From positions 620,001-684,000 of the forward strand of contig NZ_JAJEJR010000003.1 in the NCBI RefSeq assembly GCF_021390595.1: a stretch of 64,000 nucleotides of DNA. Direction: 5' to 3'. Source of the DNA: Paraburkholderia sp. HP33-1. Lineage in GTDB: Bacteria; Pseudomonadota; Gammaproteobacteria; Burkholderiales; Burkholderiaceae. Both the position numbers and the translations under genes were made by a program. Positions 43,393-51,766 of the stretch are shown here, piece by piece. Numbering within the stretch: position 1 is the first letter of the stretch; the number at the start of each line of letters is the position of its first letter. The notes beneath the pieces are model-generated. The model was not told the DNA's origin and made no database searches. It saw nothing but the letters and a program-made list of their open reading frames with translations.

Positions 43393-44301
43393 ATGGACCG
43401 GCTGCGCGCGTTTGAAGTCTTCGTGACCGTAGTCAACCGGGGCAGCTTTGCGCGCGCGGCCGATGCGCTCGAAACCTCCCCGGCGAACGTGACTCGCTAT
43501 GTGAATGAACTGGAGGCGCATCTCGGTGCACGACTTCTCAATCGCACCTCGCGAAGGTTGTCGCTGACTGAAGCCGGTGAAACGCTCTATTCGCGCTGCA
43601 AGGTAATCTTGGAGGACGTGGCTGAAACGGAAGGACTCGTGTCGACAACGTCGATCGAACCGCGCGGACGGTTGCGTATCAATGCACCTGTCAGCTTCGG
43701 TATCCGGCATCTCGCGCCGCTGTGGCCACAGTTCATGCAGCAATATCCGGACGTCGAACTCGACATCACGCTGATCGACCGCATCGTTGATATCGTCGAA
43801 GAGGGCTTTGATCTCGCCATTCGTATCTCGCGCGCCGGCACGGTCGATCATGCGGCCCGCAAACTGGCGACATCGAGAAACATCCTGTGTGCTTCTCCCG
43901 ATTACGTGGAGCGTTGGGGACATCCGGAGAGGCCGGCGGACCTGCTCAGACACCGATGCATCGGCTATACGTATGCTGCAACGGCGGACGAGTGGCGACT
44001 GATGGACCGCGACGGCAAAACTCATGCTGTCGAGGTCAACTGTCATATGCACACCAACAACGGCGACACAGCACGCGGGGCGGCGCTCGCGGGACACGGC
44101 GTGATCTGGCAGCCCACGTTTCTGATTGGCGAAGATCTCCGCGCCGGCAGACTGGTTCAGCTATTGCCTGAGTATCGCTTGCCGGATATCGATGTGCTCG
44201 CCTTGTACCCGAGCCGTCGCCACGTGAGCGCAAAAGTTCGTGCGGCAATCGATTTTCTGGTCAACGCGTTTTCGGGCATCCCACCGTGGGACAAACATTG
44301 A
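43393..44301 (+). CDS. LysR-family regulator, divergent from SDR
   Basis: The start ATG 43393 follows GTGGAGC with 7-base spacing; the GTG at 43381 is an alternative. The first ~60 residues are the LysR helix-turn-helix (RLRAFEVFVTVVNRGSFARA, ANVTRYVNELEAHLGARLLN, SRRLSLTEAGE). The rest is the ligand domain, with GRLRINAPVSFGIRHLAPLW at its start, as in the CrgA/DsdC-like subgroup with 300-residue members. It likely controls the divergent SDR gene and itself. Confidence 0.9.
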   Translation: MDRLRAFEVFVTVVNRGSFARAADALETSPANVTRYVNELEAHLGARLLNRTSRRLSLTEAGETLYSRCKVILEDVAETEGLVSTTSIEPRGRLRINAPVSFGIRHLAPLWPQFMQQYPDVELDITLIDRIVDIVEEGFDLAIRISRAGTVDHAARKLATSRNILCASPDYVERWGHPERPADLLRHRCIGYTYAATADEWRLMDRDGKTHAVEVNCHMHTNNGDTARGAALAGHGVIWQPTFLIGEDLRAGRLVQLLPEYRLPDIDVLALYPSRRHVSAKVRAAIDFLVNAFSGIPPWDKH

Positions 44302-44376
44302 TCCACTCTGCCTTTAGCGATACCCTCAAATCGTTCATGGTCGTCCAATGCTGGTCAAACCGGAGGCAACCGTTTC

Positions 44377-44847
44377 ATGAAACGAGCTTGGGGTTTCTCC
44401 TGCATCCTCGCCTTGTGCGCGATCCTCGGCGGATGTGGCAAAGGCGGATCGCAAAACGCTGCCCAGGAACCAGGCGCATCTGCGAGTCAGGCGCAGGTTC
44501 AGCCGGGGCAAGCCGCGAGCGAAGCATCCGCCGCATCGGGCGCGCAGGAGCGGGGTGCGCTGGGCACTGTCACCAAGGCGCAGTTGCCGGGGGAAGCAAC
44601 CGAAACACTGCGTCTGATCAAAGCGGGCGGCCCTTTTCCTTTTTCCGAGGACGGTGTCCTGTTCCGCAACAGCGCGGGATTGCTGCCGCAGCATCCGCGC
44701 GGCTACTACCACGCATACACAGTTCGCACGCCAGGTTCGACGGATCGCGGGCAGCGCCGGATTGTGTGTGGCGGACCGCGCAGGCAGGCGAGCGACTGTT
44801 ACTACACCGAGGATTACTACGCCAGTTTCAAACGCATTGCAGGATAA
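44377..44847 (+). CDS. secreted RNase Sa/N1-like lipoprotein lacking catalytic residues
   Basis: ATG 44377 has GGAGG 10 bases upstream. The N-terminus is a lipoprotein signal (ILALCAILGGC), followed by a Gln/Ala/Ser-rich tether of ~45 residues. The C-terminal ~75 residues are a microbial guanyl-specific ribonuclease: GPFPFSEDGVLFRNSAGLLP, GYYHAYTVRTPG, QRRIVCGG, CYYTEDYYASFKRIAG. In RNase Sa the general base is Glu54 in YYHEYTV, the general acid His85 in GDHYATF, with Arg69 between. Here the matching positions are Ala113 and Tyr147, while Arg128 is kept. The protein should fold but not cleave RNA by the known route. No barstar-like inhibitor gene is adjacent. Confidence 0.82.
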   Translation: MKRAWGFSCILALCAILGGCGKGGSQNAAQEPGASASQAQVQPGQAASEASAASGAQERGALGTVTKAQLPGEATETLRLIKAGGPFPFSEDGVLFRNSAGLLPQHPRGYYHAYTVRTPGSTDRGQRRIVCGGPRRQASDCYYTEDYYASFKRIAG

Positions 44848-45248
44848 GTCAGGAGCGGGTCGGTCTCAGGCAACGGCGGACTCTTGGGTGGGTGATCGGA
44901 CTGGACGCGGCCATGAAATGAAGCTCGTTTACCGCGCGGAGCCGTCATGCGAACGACTCGTTTACTTCGCAATCTGCCGGACGAACGATGAGCGCAGTTC
45001 GGCCATTGCTGACATTGGAACGGACAGGGTTCTACATCAGTAATGTGGCGGATTGCCGACGGTGGCGGCATCGAGTAGCGGGACGGCAGCTTCCTGCATC
45101 AGCGAACTCACCCTCTCGACCCTCACCGGCCCTTCAGCCTGGTTGAACCGAAACGACTGCTTTCGAAGGTACAGCCGCCCGCTCGCGGGCGCTTGCAATT
45201 CCTGCTCGCTCACGCCGTCCGAGCTGCGACAACGAGCCTGGATCTCAC
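44848..45248. other. 400-base intergenic region without a supported gene
   Basis: The stretch lies between the plus-strand RNase-like gene and the end of the minus-strand LysR gene, so it holds two 3' ends. Short open frames on both strands lack ribosome binding sites and coding character. I see no strong terminator hairpin and no repeat. Confidence 0.5.
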
Positions 45249-46175
45249 CTATGCGGAGCGCCTAACGGGCGGAAGCGAACCCGCCACAGCGCGCACCTGC
45301 TCTTTGAACCACGATATTGCAGGGTCATGGGCCTGATACTTGTGCCATTGAATGGTCTCCCTCAAATGAGGAAGCGGAATTGGGCATGGCAACACCCGCA
45401 GCTCATACGACGGTGCGATGGCATGCGCAAGCCGCGCATGTAGTGTCGCGACCCTGCCTGTTCCGACCAGCATCCGCGGCAGAAGTGTGAAGCTCGGAGC
45501 CACTACTTCACGGCGTCGATGCATACCACGTTCGAGTAGCACCGTCTCGTCAATCGTATGAACCCTGTTTAGCCCCCACTGGACACCGACATGGCCCATC
45601 GACAGATATTGCTCCTTGGACAGCCGTCGCTTCACTTCCCGATTCCCAGCCCAGATGAGGCAGGAGAACGTATCTTCAAAAAGAGCCTCTGAAGGGTGCC
45701 CCTCGGCATTGAAAAAATCAGGCACAACCAGTATCTCAACGTCCCCGTTATCAAGCCTATCGCGCGAATTTTCAGTCAAGACTGAAAGTTCAAACTGCAT
45801 ATGCGGTGCAGTTTCCCAGACGGTCCGTAGCACGTCAGCCAACAAAATCTCAATCACGTAATCGGACGCTTCAATTCTGATTTTTCGGGTCGAGGTGGAC
45901 GGATCGAAGGTCGGCCTGACCGTTGTGATCGCTTGTATTCGAAGGAGCACATCTCTTACCGGCTCCAGCAACGTCTCCGCGAGTGGCGTTAGCACCATCG
46001 TCCTACCCACATGCACGAGTAGTTCGTCAGCGAAGAAATCACGAAGACGCGCAAGTCCGTTGCTTGCCGCTGGCTGGCTCAAGAATACGCGCTCCGCTGC
46101 GCGTCCGACGCTCCGTTCAGCGAGCAAAGCATCAAGCAAGACGAGCTGGTTGAGGTCAAGCTTGTTGAATCGCAT
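45249..46175 (-). CDS. LysR-family regulator (NodD/NahR-like) of the aromatic catabolic operon
   Basis: A 308-residue regulator starting MRFNKLDLNQLVLLDALL, the typical N-terminus of the NodD/NahR branch of LysR proteins, with helix-turn-helix RAAERVFLSQPAASNGLARL and the domain hinge VRPTFDPSTSTRKIRIEASD. Members of this branch sense aromatic inducers. It is transcribed away from the catabolic genes that begin at 46443, and the 267-base space between holds a strong palindrome (46190-46214). It should activate the plus-strand operon in response to a pathway compound. Confidence 0.9.
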   Translation of the reverse strand: MRFNKLDLNQLVLLDALLAERSVGRAAERVFLSQPAASNGLARLRDFFADELLVHVGRTMVLTPLAETLLEPVRDVLLRIQAITTVRPTFDPSTSTRKIRIEASDYVIEILLADVLRTVWETAPHMQFELSVLTENSRDRLDNGDVEILVVPDFFNAEGHPSEALFEDTFSCLIWAGNREVKRRLSKEQYLSMGHVGVQWGLNRVHTIDETVLLERGMHRRREVVAPSFTLLPRMLVGTGRVATLHARLAHAIAPSYELRVLPCPIPLPHLRETIQWHKYQAHDPAISWFKEQVRAVAGSLPPVRRSA

Positions 46176-46189
46176 GGTCTCTCTCTACC

Positions 46190-46214
46190 GATACATTCAT
46201 GCGCTGAATGTATC
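46190..46214. promoter_or_regulatory. perfect 10-5-10 inverted repeat, LysR operator
   Basis: GATACATTCA (46190-46199) and TGAATGTATC (46205-46214) are exact inverted repeats around a 5-base centre, including a T-N11-A core. The site begins 14 bases upstream of the regulator ATG and ~230 bases upstream of the first catabolic gene. This is the expected recognition site for the NodD/NahR-like regulator. Confidence 0.75.
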
Positions 46215-46442
46215 ACATTGAAACAATCAAGTTGAGATTAAGCGGCGTCGGACCGATCATGAATGCCAACAAGACATAGATCTGGCAGCCGCCAGCAGAC
46301 ATCGGAGACAACACCCCATGATCCGTAAATCCCCCTCCTGAATCTGGCGTCGCCACGCCTCCATACCTATTGCTCTCGATGAATTCATGTGGTTTCCCAC
46401 GTGTCGGGGGTGCGTTCGTCTTCTCAATTAGAGGTCATAGGC

Positions 46443-47432
46443 ATGACTATTCTGGGCATTAAATCGTTGGTCTACGGCGTCGAGGACGTAGCTGTTTGCA
46501 CGCGGTTCTTTGAAGATTTCGGGCTTCCGCTCGTCGAAAGCGACGCGGAAGGCTCTGTATTCGTCCTCGCCGAAGGCTCCAGCGTCGTTGTGCGGGCGTT
46601 GGAGGACAAATCTTTGCCGTCCTGCTCGCTGGTCGGCCCAGGGGTGCGCGAAGTTGTCTGGGGAGTCGAGTCCAGCAAGAGCCTCCAGGCGCTTATTGCA
46701 AATCTGTCCACCGACCGCGAGGTAACGGTCGACGAGGCCGGCGATGCGCACTTCCTGTCCGACTGCGGTCTGCCAATGGCGCTTTCCCTGTACCAGAAGC
46801 GTCCCGTAATCAATGCCCCGGACCTGCTGAACGCACCTGGCGTTGTGAACCGCCTGAATACGCACCGCAAATGGCGGCGACGAGCACACCCGAAGACCAT
46901 CCAGCACGTTGTCTTTGCAGTAAAGGATTTTAAAAAATCATTCGCGTTTTTCCGGGACCGTCTGAACTTCCGGCTGACTGACTATCAACGCGGATTCGGC
47001 ATCTACTGCCGCGCTTCCGGCAGCAACAGTCACCACAATCTTTTCCTGTTGAACGCAGACTTGCCGTTCCCGGATCTGGACGGGCAACCACGGTTTCACC
47101 ACGCGAACTATGGCGTGGAAGACATCGACGAGATCATGACCGGCGCGAACTACATGGAGCGCAAGGGGTGGCCGAAGTCTCATCTCGGACTGGGTCGGCA
47201 TCGCATCGATTCGGCGCTGTTCTTCTATCTGCCTTGTCCCACGGGTGGCGAAGCCGAATATGGAGCGGATGGAGATTTTATCGACGACGCCTGGGTGCCT
47301 CGCGAATGGAACGTCCCGCTTTTCGGATACGCCCACTTCGTCCACAACCTTCCAGAGTGGCTTCGCGAAGCACCTGACTGGGAGTTCAAATTCCTGAGTG
47401 GAACCGGTGATCTGCCCCACGAGGAGCGTTGA
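46443..47432 (+). CDS. VOC-family (extradiol dioxygenase-like) enzyme
   Basis: ATG 46443 begins LGIKSLVYGVEDVAVCTRFF; upstream frame is not needed, though a ribosome site is weak (AGAGGTCATAGGC). The 329-residue product has two vicinal-oxygen-chelate modules, as in two-domain extradiol dioxygenases. The likely metal ligands in the second module are His in TIQHVVFAV, His in RFHHANYGV and Glu in GGEAEYGA near the end. A ring-cleaving role on a catechol-like or hydroxylated heteroaromatic compound fits the operon; a non-redox VOC function cannot be excluded. First gene of the operon under the divergent LysR. Confidence 0.8.
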   Translation: MTILGIKSLVYGVEDVAVCTRFFEDFGLPLVESDAEGSVFVLAEGSSVVVRALEDKSLPSCSLVGPGVREVVWGVESSKSLQALIANLSTDREVTVDEAGDAHFLSDCGLPMALSLYQKRPVINAPDLLNAPGVVNRLNTHRKWRRRAHPKTIQHVVFAVKDFKKSFAFFRDRLNFRLTDYQRGFGIYCRASGSNSHHNLFLLNADLPFPDLDGQPRFHHANYGVEDIDEIMTGANYMERKGWPKSHLGLGRHRIDSALFFYLPCPTGGEAEYGADGDFIDDAWVPREWNVPLFGYAHFVHNLPEWLREAPDWEFKFLSGTGDLPHEER

Positions 47433-47486
47433 TTCATAGATCAATAGGAGGGTGATAGCGGTTTATCCCCAATCAGGAGACATGTC

Positions 47487-48626
47487 GTGAGAAACATCAG
47501 AAAAGTCCTAATCGTTGGTGGCGGCATCGCCGGCCTTACAGCGGCCATCGCACTCAAACGCAGGAATATTGACGCCGTAGTAGTCGAGAAGAATCCCGAT
47601 TGGTCAGTGTATGGCGTGGGAATCATCCAGCCATCGAACATGCTTCGGGCGCTGCATGGCCTGGGGCTCGGAGAGAAATGTCTTTCCGTCGGTCGCGGCT
47701 TCAATGGATGGCGCTTTTGCGACGCGAACGGTGCGGTTTTGGGGGAAGCAGCGAGCTATAACATCGCTGGACCCGGCTATCCGGCGGCGAACGGCATCAC
47801 GCGACCTGCTCTGCACAAAATATTTACCGAGGCCGTACTTGAACAGGGGACCGACGTCCGGCTCGGGGTAACGATCAGGACGCTTGAGGACAACGGCGAT
47901 AGCGTCGAAGTTGTCTTTACGGACGGCAAATCCGAAAGCTTCGATCTTGTGATTGGGGCAGACGGAGCCTATTCGAAACTGCGTTCAATGCTTTTTGGTG
48001 ACGCGATTCAGCCGCAATACACCGGGCAAGGTGTCTGGCGCTACAACTTTCCGCGTCCCAAAGACTTCGATTGGGGATGCATGTATTTCGGCAAGAAAAG
48101 CAAGGGCGGTCTCGTTCCTTTGTCGGAATCGTCGATGTACCTCTTTCTGGTTACCGCAGAAGAAGGCAATCCACGCATGCCTGCAGACCAACTGAGCTCC
48201 CTTCTTCGCGAACGCATGCTGGAATATGGCGGCCTGCTTGCCGAGTTGCGCGAGCTTGTCAATGATCCAGCTGCTGTTGTCTACAGGCCGATGGAAGTCG
48301 TCATGCTGCCGCAACCGTGGCACCACGGCCGGGTTTTGTTGATTGGCGATGCCGCGCACTCGGGCACGCCCCATCTTGCCGAAGGCGCAGCGATGGCGAT
48401 CGAGGATTCAGTGGTTTTGGCTGAAATGCTTGAGGGCGCGACTGACGTCGAGGCGACACTGAACGGGTTCTGGAGGAGGCGCGCACCCCGCGCGCAACTT
48501 GTCTACGAGACAGGGCTTCAGCTCGGCCGGTGGGAGCAATCAGAGTGGAAGGGGCAGCCCGATCCCGACGCCGCGTACAACGATGCTTTCGCAAATGCAT
48601 ACACGGTTCTCAGCGAATCGATTTAA
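47487..48626 (+). CDS. FAD-dependent aromatic monooxygenase (group A flavoprotein)
   Basis: GTG 47487 follows AGGAGA; the nearby ATG is closed at once by TGA. The 379-residue enzyme has the FAD fingerprint VLIVGGGIAGLTAAIALKRR, the DG motif segment LVIGADGAYSKLRSML and the third FAD motif VLLIGDAAHSGTPHLAEGAA. This is the salicylate/6-hydroxynicotinate-hydroxylase type that hydroxylates an activated aromatic ring using NAD(P)H and oxygen. It follows the dioxygenase by 54 bp. Ring hydroxylation before cleavage fits the gene order. Confidence 0.9.
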   Translation: MRNIRKVLIVGGGIAGLTAAIALKRRNIDAVVVEKNPDWSVYGVGIIQPSNMLRALHGLGLGEKCLSVGRGFNGWRFCDANGAVLGEAASYNIAGPGYPAANGITRPALHKIFTEAVLEQGTDVRLGVTIRTLEDNGDSVEVVFTDGKSESFDLVIGADGAYSKLRSMLFGDAIQPQYTGQGVWRYNFPRPKDFDWGCMYFGKKSKGGLVPLSESSMYLFLVTAEEGNPRMPADQLSSLLRERMLEYGGLLAELRELVNDPAAVVYRPMEVVMLPQPWHHGRVLLIGDAAHSGTPHLAEGAAMAIEDSVVLAEMLEGATDVEATLNGFWRRRAPRAQLVYETGLQLGRWEQSEWKGQPDPDAAYNDAFANAYTVLSESI

Positions 48627-48641
48627 ACCTGAGAGATAACG

Positions 48642-49568
48642 ATGAACAAAGTCATCATAAGCTGTGCAGTGACGGGCGCGATTCACACGCCTTCAATGTC
48701 CGAATACCTTCCGCTTTCGCCCGCAGAAATCGCGGAGCAGGCAATCGAGGCTGCCGAGGCCGGTGCCGCGATTCTGCATCTGCATGCTCGCGATCCCAAA
48801 GATGGCAGACCCACGGCCGACCCTGCGGTGTTTCAGCAGTTCGTCCCGCAGATCGCCAGGTCAACCGACGCCATCGTGAATATCACGACGGGCGGCAGCA
48901 CAAGCATGACGCTCGCTGAACGGCTCGCATACCCGCTTATCGCGAAGCCCGAAATGTGCTCCCTGAACATGGGCTCGATGAATTTCTCGATTCATCCAGC
49001 CGCGAGAAAGATCAAGGAATGGCGCTTCGATTGGGAAAAGCCGTATGTCGAGGGCACTGAGGACATCATTTTCCGGAACACGTTTCGCGACATCCGGAAA
49101 ATTGTCGAACAGCTTGGTGAGTCCGGCACACGGTTCGAATTCGAATGCTACGACATCGGCCATCTCTACAACCTCGCGCATTTCATCAACGAGGGCGTGG
49201 TCAAGCCACCATTCTTCATCCAGTCGATCTTCGGCATTCTGGGCGGCATTGGCCCGGACCCTGAGAACCTGGCCCTGATGCGGACGACCGCAGACCGCCT
49301 GTTCGGCCGCGAGAACTACCGCTTTTCCGTCCTTGGTGCAGGCCGGCACCAGATGTCGCTTCTGACGGCGGGTGCAGTGTTCGGCGGCAACGTGCGAGTC
49401 GGTCTTGAGGACAGTCTGTTCCTGGAGCGGGGAAAGCTCGCGACATCTAACGCGGAACAGGTCCGAAAGATCCGCAGGATCCTTGAGGAACTATCGCTTG
49501 AGGTGGCGACACCTGACGAAGCGAGAGAAATGCTCGCGCTCAAAGGGGCCGCCCAGACATCGTTCTGA
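48642..49568 (+). CDS. beta-keto acid cleavage enzyme (BKACE/KCE family)
   Basis: ATG 48642 is 15 bp after the monooxygenase gene, with GAGAG upstream. The 308-residue TIM-barrel protein shows the family order: VIISCAVTGAIHTPSMSEYL, the zinc pair in ILHLHARDPKDGR, NITTGGSTSMTLAER, and FEFECYDIGHLYNLAHF. BKACE enzymes transfer an acetyl unit between a beta-keto acid and acetyl-CoA; specificity varies widely. In this operon it may cleave a beta-keto acid formed after ring opening. Confidence 0.9.
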   Translation: MNKVIISCAVTGAIHTPSMSEYLPLSPAEIAEQAIEAAEAGAAILHLHARDPKDGRPTADPAVFQQFVPQIARSTDAIVNITTGGSTSMTLAERLAYPLIAKPEMCSLNMGSMNFSIHPAARKIKEWRFDWEKPYVEGTEDIIFRNTFRDIRKIVEQLGESGTRFEFECYDIGHLYNLAHFINEGVVKPPFFIQSIFGILGGIGPDPENLALMRTTADRLFGRENYRFSVLGAGRHQMSLLTAGAVFGGNVRVGLEDSLFLERGKLATSNAEQVRKIRRILEELSLEVATPDEAREMLALKGAAQTSF

Positions 49569-49636
49569 TTCTTACTTCACCGATACAAGTCCACGGTATC
49601 GGCTACAGCGTATCCCACAAATCGACAGAGACTGAC

Positions 49637-50812
49637 ATGCTTGAGTATTTTCCGACCAACTATGTATGGAACCTTGCCACGAACCTCGCATTGATGATGG
49701 GCGGCAACGTCGGCGAGATTGACGTCATCTGCCGCGATGTGGTCGATGCGTCCAAACGCGGCGACGATGAGGGCACTGAAGCCTTCTTCGCCGCATGGTG
49801 CGAGCAGGCAGATACGCTCGTAGAGTTGGCACAGGAGGACGTCGAAAAGGGTCGACTGCTGAGCGCTGGCAAGAAGTACGGTCGCGCGTCGACTTACTAC
49901 CTGACTGCCGAGCGTACCCAGAACCGGGATTACCGGCCGCGTCAGGTTGCATATTCAAAAATGCTCGATTCGTTCAACAAGTTTGTCAAATTCAACCAGG
50001 AAAACTGTGAGCGGGTTGAAATTCCGTACGAGGGGAAAGTGCTCGCAGGACTCCTCGTCAAAGCCGAACGGACCGATGGAAGCCCTGCGCCCTGCATCGC
50101 GCACTTCAATGGCCTTGACAGCACAAAGGAGATGATTTACGGCGCGGGCATCGCTCAGGCTCTCGCTCGCCGCGGCATCTCCACACTGATGGTTGATCAG
50201 CCCGGCGTCGGGGAAGCACTGCGCCTCCATGAACTCAACGCCATTGTGGAGAGCGAAAACTGGGCAGGGTCGGTCGTCGATTACCTCGAAACCCGGTCCG
50301 AGATTGACTCGAACATGATCGGCGTCTGCGCCTGGTCACTGGGTGGCTACTATGCGCCACGAGCGGCAGCGTTTGAGAAGCGCTTCAGGCTCTGCGTCGC
50401 ATGGGGAGCCAACTTCAACTGGGGTGAATTGCAGCGCCGGCGCCTTGCCCGCGAAGGTGACCGTCCGGTTCCTCACTATTGGGAACACGTCCAGTGGGTG
50501 TGGGGCAAGGACTCGCTCGAAGAATTTATGGAGTTCGCGCCCAAGGTCACGTTGGAGCACGTCATCGACAAGATAACGGTGCCCTTCCTAGTAACGCACG
50601 GCTCGAATGATCGTCAAATCCCGCGCGAGTACGCGCACGCCCAGTTCGAAGGCGCAGTCAACAGTCCCAAGCGGGAATTGAAGTTCTTTACTCCGAGGGA
50701 AGGCGGAATCGAGCACGTGAGCGCGGACAACGTCGAAAACGCGCGGGATTACATTGCCGACTGGATCAGCGAGACGTTCGCCGAACTGGGTGCAAAGGGA
50801 GTATGCAAATGA
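49637..50812 (+). CDS. alpha/beta hydrolase with helical N-terminal cap (DHPON hydrolase/FrsA-like)
   Basis: This 391-residue protein has an N-terminal helical region of ~140 residues (YVWNLATNLALMMGGNVGEI) and a C-terminal alpha/beta hydrolase fold. The nucleophile Ser is in CAWSLGGYYAPRAA, the acid Asp in VTHGSNDRQIPR and the His in GGIEHVSADN; HFNGLDSTKEM precedes the oxyanion hole. The arrangement matches 2,6-dihydroxypseudooxynicotine hydrolase and related C-C bond hydrolases. In the operon it could cleave a carbon-carbon bond in a ring-opened or side-chain-bearing intermediate. It shares an ATGA overlap with the next gene. Confidence 0.85.
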   Translation: MLEYFPTNYVWNLATNLALMMGGNVGEIDVICRDVVDASKRGDDEGTEAFFAAWCEQADTLVELAQEDVEKGRLLSAGKKYGRASTYYLTAERTQNRDYRPRQVAYSKMLDSFNKFVKFNQENCERVEIPYEGKVLAGLLVKAERTDGSPAPCIAHFNGLDSTKEMIYGAGIAQALARRGISTLMVDQPGVGEALRLHELNAIVESENWAGSVVDYLETRSEIDSNMIGVCAWSLGGYYAPRAAAFEKRFRLCVAWGANFNWGELQRRRLAREGDRPVPHYWEHVQWVWGKDSLEEFMEFAPKVTLEHVIDKITVPFLVTHGSNDRQIPREYAHAQFEGAVNSPKRELKFFTPREGGIEHVSADNVENARDYIADWISETFAELGAKGVCK

Positions 50813-51585
50813 GCCAGCGCATCGTTGATCTTTCAATCTATCTCGAAAACGACGTCGTTTCGGATCCGCCGATTTACCGGCCGAAGATCCACTACATCGA
50901 CCACAAGATGTCAGTTCCCGATCTCACTGGCTTCTTCCCGGGGTTGAAAGAGGAAGACTTGCCCGATGGGGAAGCCTGGGCAATCGAACGGATTGAGCTG
51001 ATCACCCATAACGGCACGCATCTCGATTCGCCCTACCATTTCGCTTCAACCATGGACTGTGGCGAGCGGGCAATCACGATCGATGAAGTGCCGCTGGAGT
51101 GGTGCTTCCAGCCGGGGGTCAAGCTGGATTTCAGGCACTTTGAAGACGGGTATGTTGTCCAGGCTGAGGACGTCAGGAACGAACTGGAACGCATTGGACA
51201 CACGCTGAGTCCTCTTGAAATTGTGCTCGTCAACACGGCGGCCGGCGGGCGCTACGGCGCTGACGACTATGTCAGCGCTGGCTGCGGCATGGGAGCTGAC
51301 GCAACGCTTTTCCTTCTGGAGCAAGGCGTCAAGGTGACGGGCACGGATGGATGGAGTTGGGATGCGCCGTTCGTGCACACAAAGGAAAAGTATTCGTCGA
51401 CCGGTGACGCCTCACTCATATGGGAAGGCCATAAGGCGAGCCGACTCAAGGGCTATTGCCATCTTGAGAAGCTTCACAACCTCGAAGCATTGCCGGCGCA
51501 CGGCTTCAAGGTTGCTTGTTTCCCCTTCAAAATTCGCGGCGCGTCTGCCGGCTGGACTCGAGCAGTAGCGATCATCGAAGAGTGA
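50809..51585 (+). CDS. cyclase/formamidase-family metal hydrolase
   Basis: ATG 50809 overlaps the hydrolase stop (ATGA). The 258-residue protein carries the metal motif HxGTHxD in ELITHNGTHLDSPYHFA and later ADDYVSAGCGMGADATLFLL, features shared with kynurenine formamidase and isatin hydrolase. Such enzymes open amide or lactam rings or hydrolyse formamides with zinc or manganese. Coupling to the alpha/beta hydrolase suggests consecutive steps and hints at a nitrogen-containing or lactone intermediate. Confidence 0.87.
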   Translation: MSQRIVDLSIYLENDVVSDPPIYRPKIHYIDHKMSVPDLTGFFPGLKEEDLPDGEAWAIERIELITHNGTHLDSPYHFASTMDCGERAITIDEVPLEWCFQPGVKLDFRHFEDGYVVQAEDVRNELERIGHTLSPLEIVLVNTAAGGRYGADDYVSAGCGMGADATLFLLEQGVKVTGTDGWSWDAPFVHTKEKYSSTGDASLIWEGHKASRLKGYCHLEKLHNLEALPAHGFKVACFPFKIRGASAGWTRAVAIIEE

Positions 51586-51766
51586 TCGCCTTAGTACATC
51601 GCAGTGCATTCGCCGAATGAAATTGATATGGATACCTATTTAACATCAGACAGTTTGTAGCGCGTTTTATCCTCCGGGCGAGCCCGACTCCGGATAACGC
51701 ACCAGGCAGCAGACGCACCACATCCGTTCTTCCCCGGGCGGACATGAAAAATATTGGAGACTTCAA

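Noticed and set aside
44817..45265. Short frames on both strands between the RNase-like gene and the LysR gene
   Set aside because: No ribosome sites, no domain text and no codon pattern like that of neighbours.
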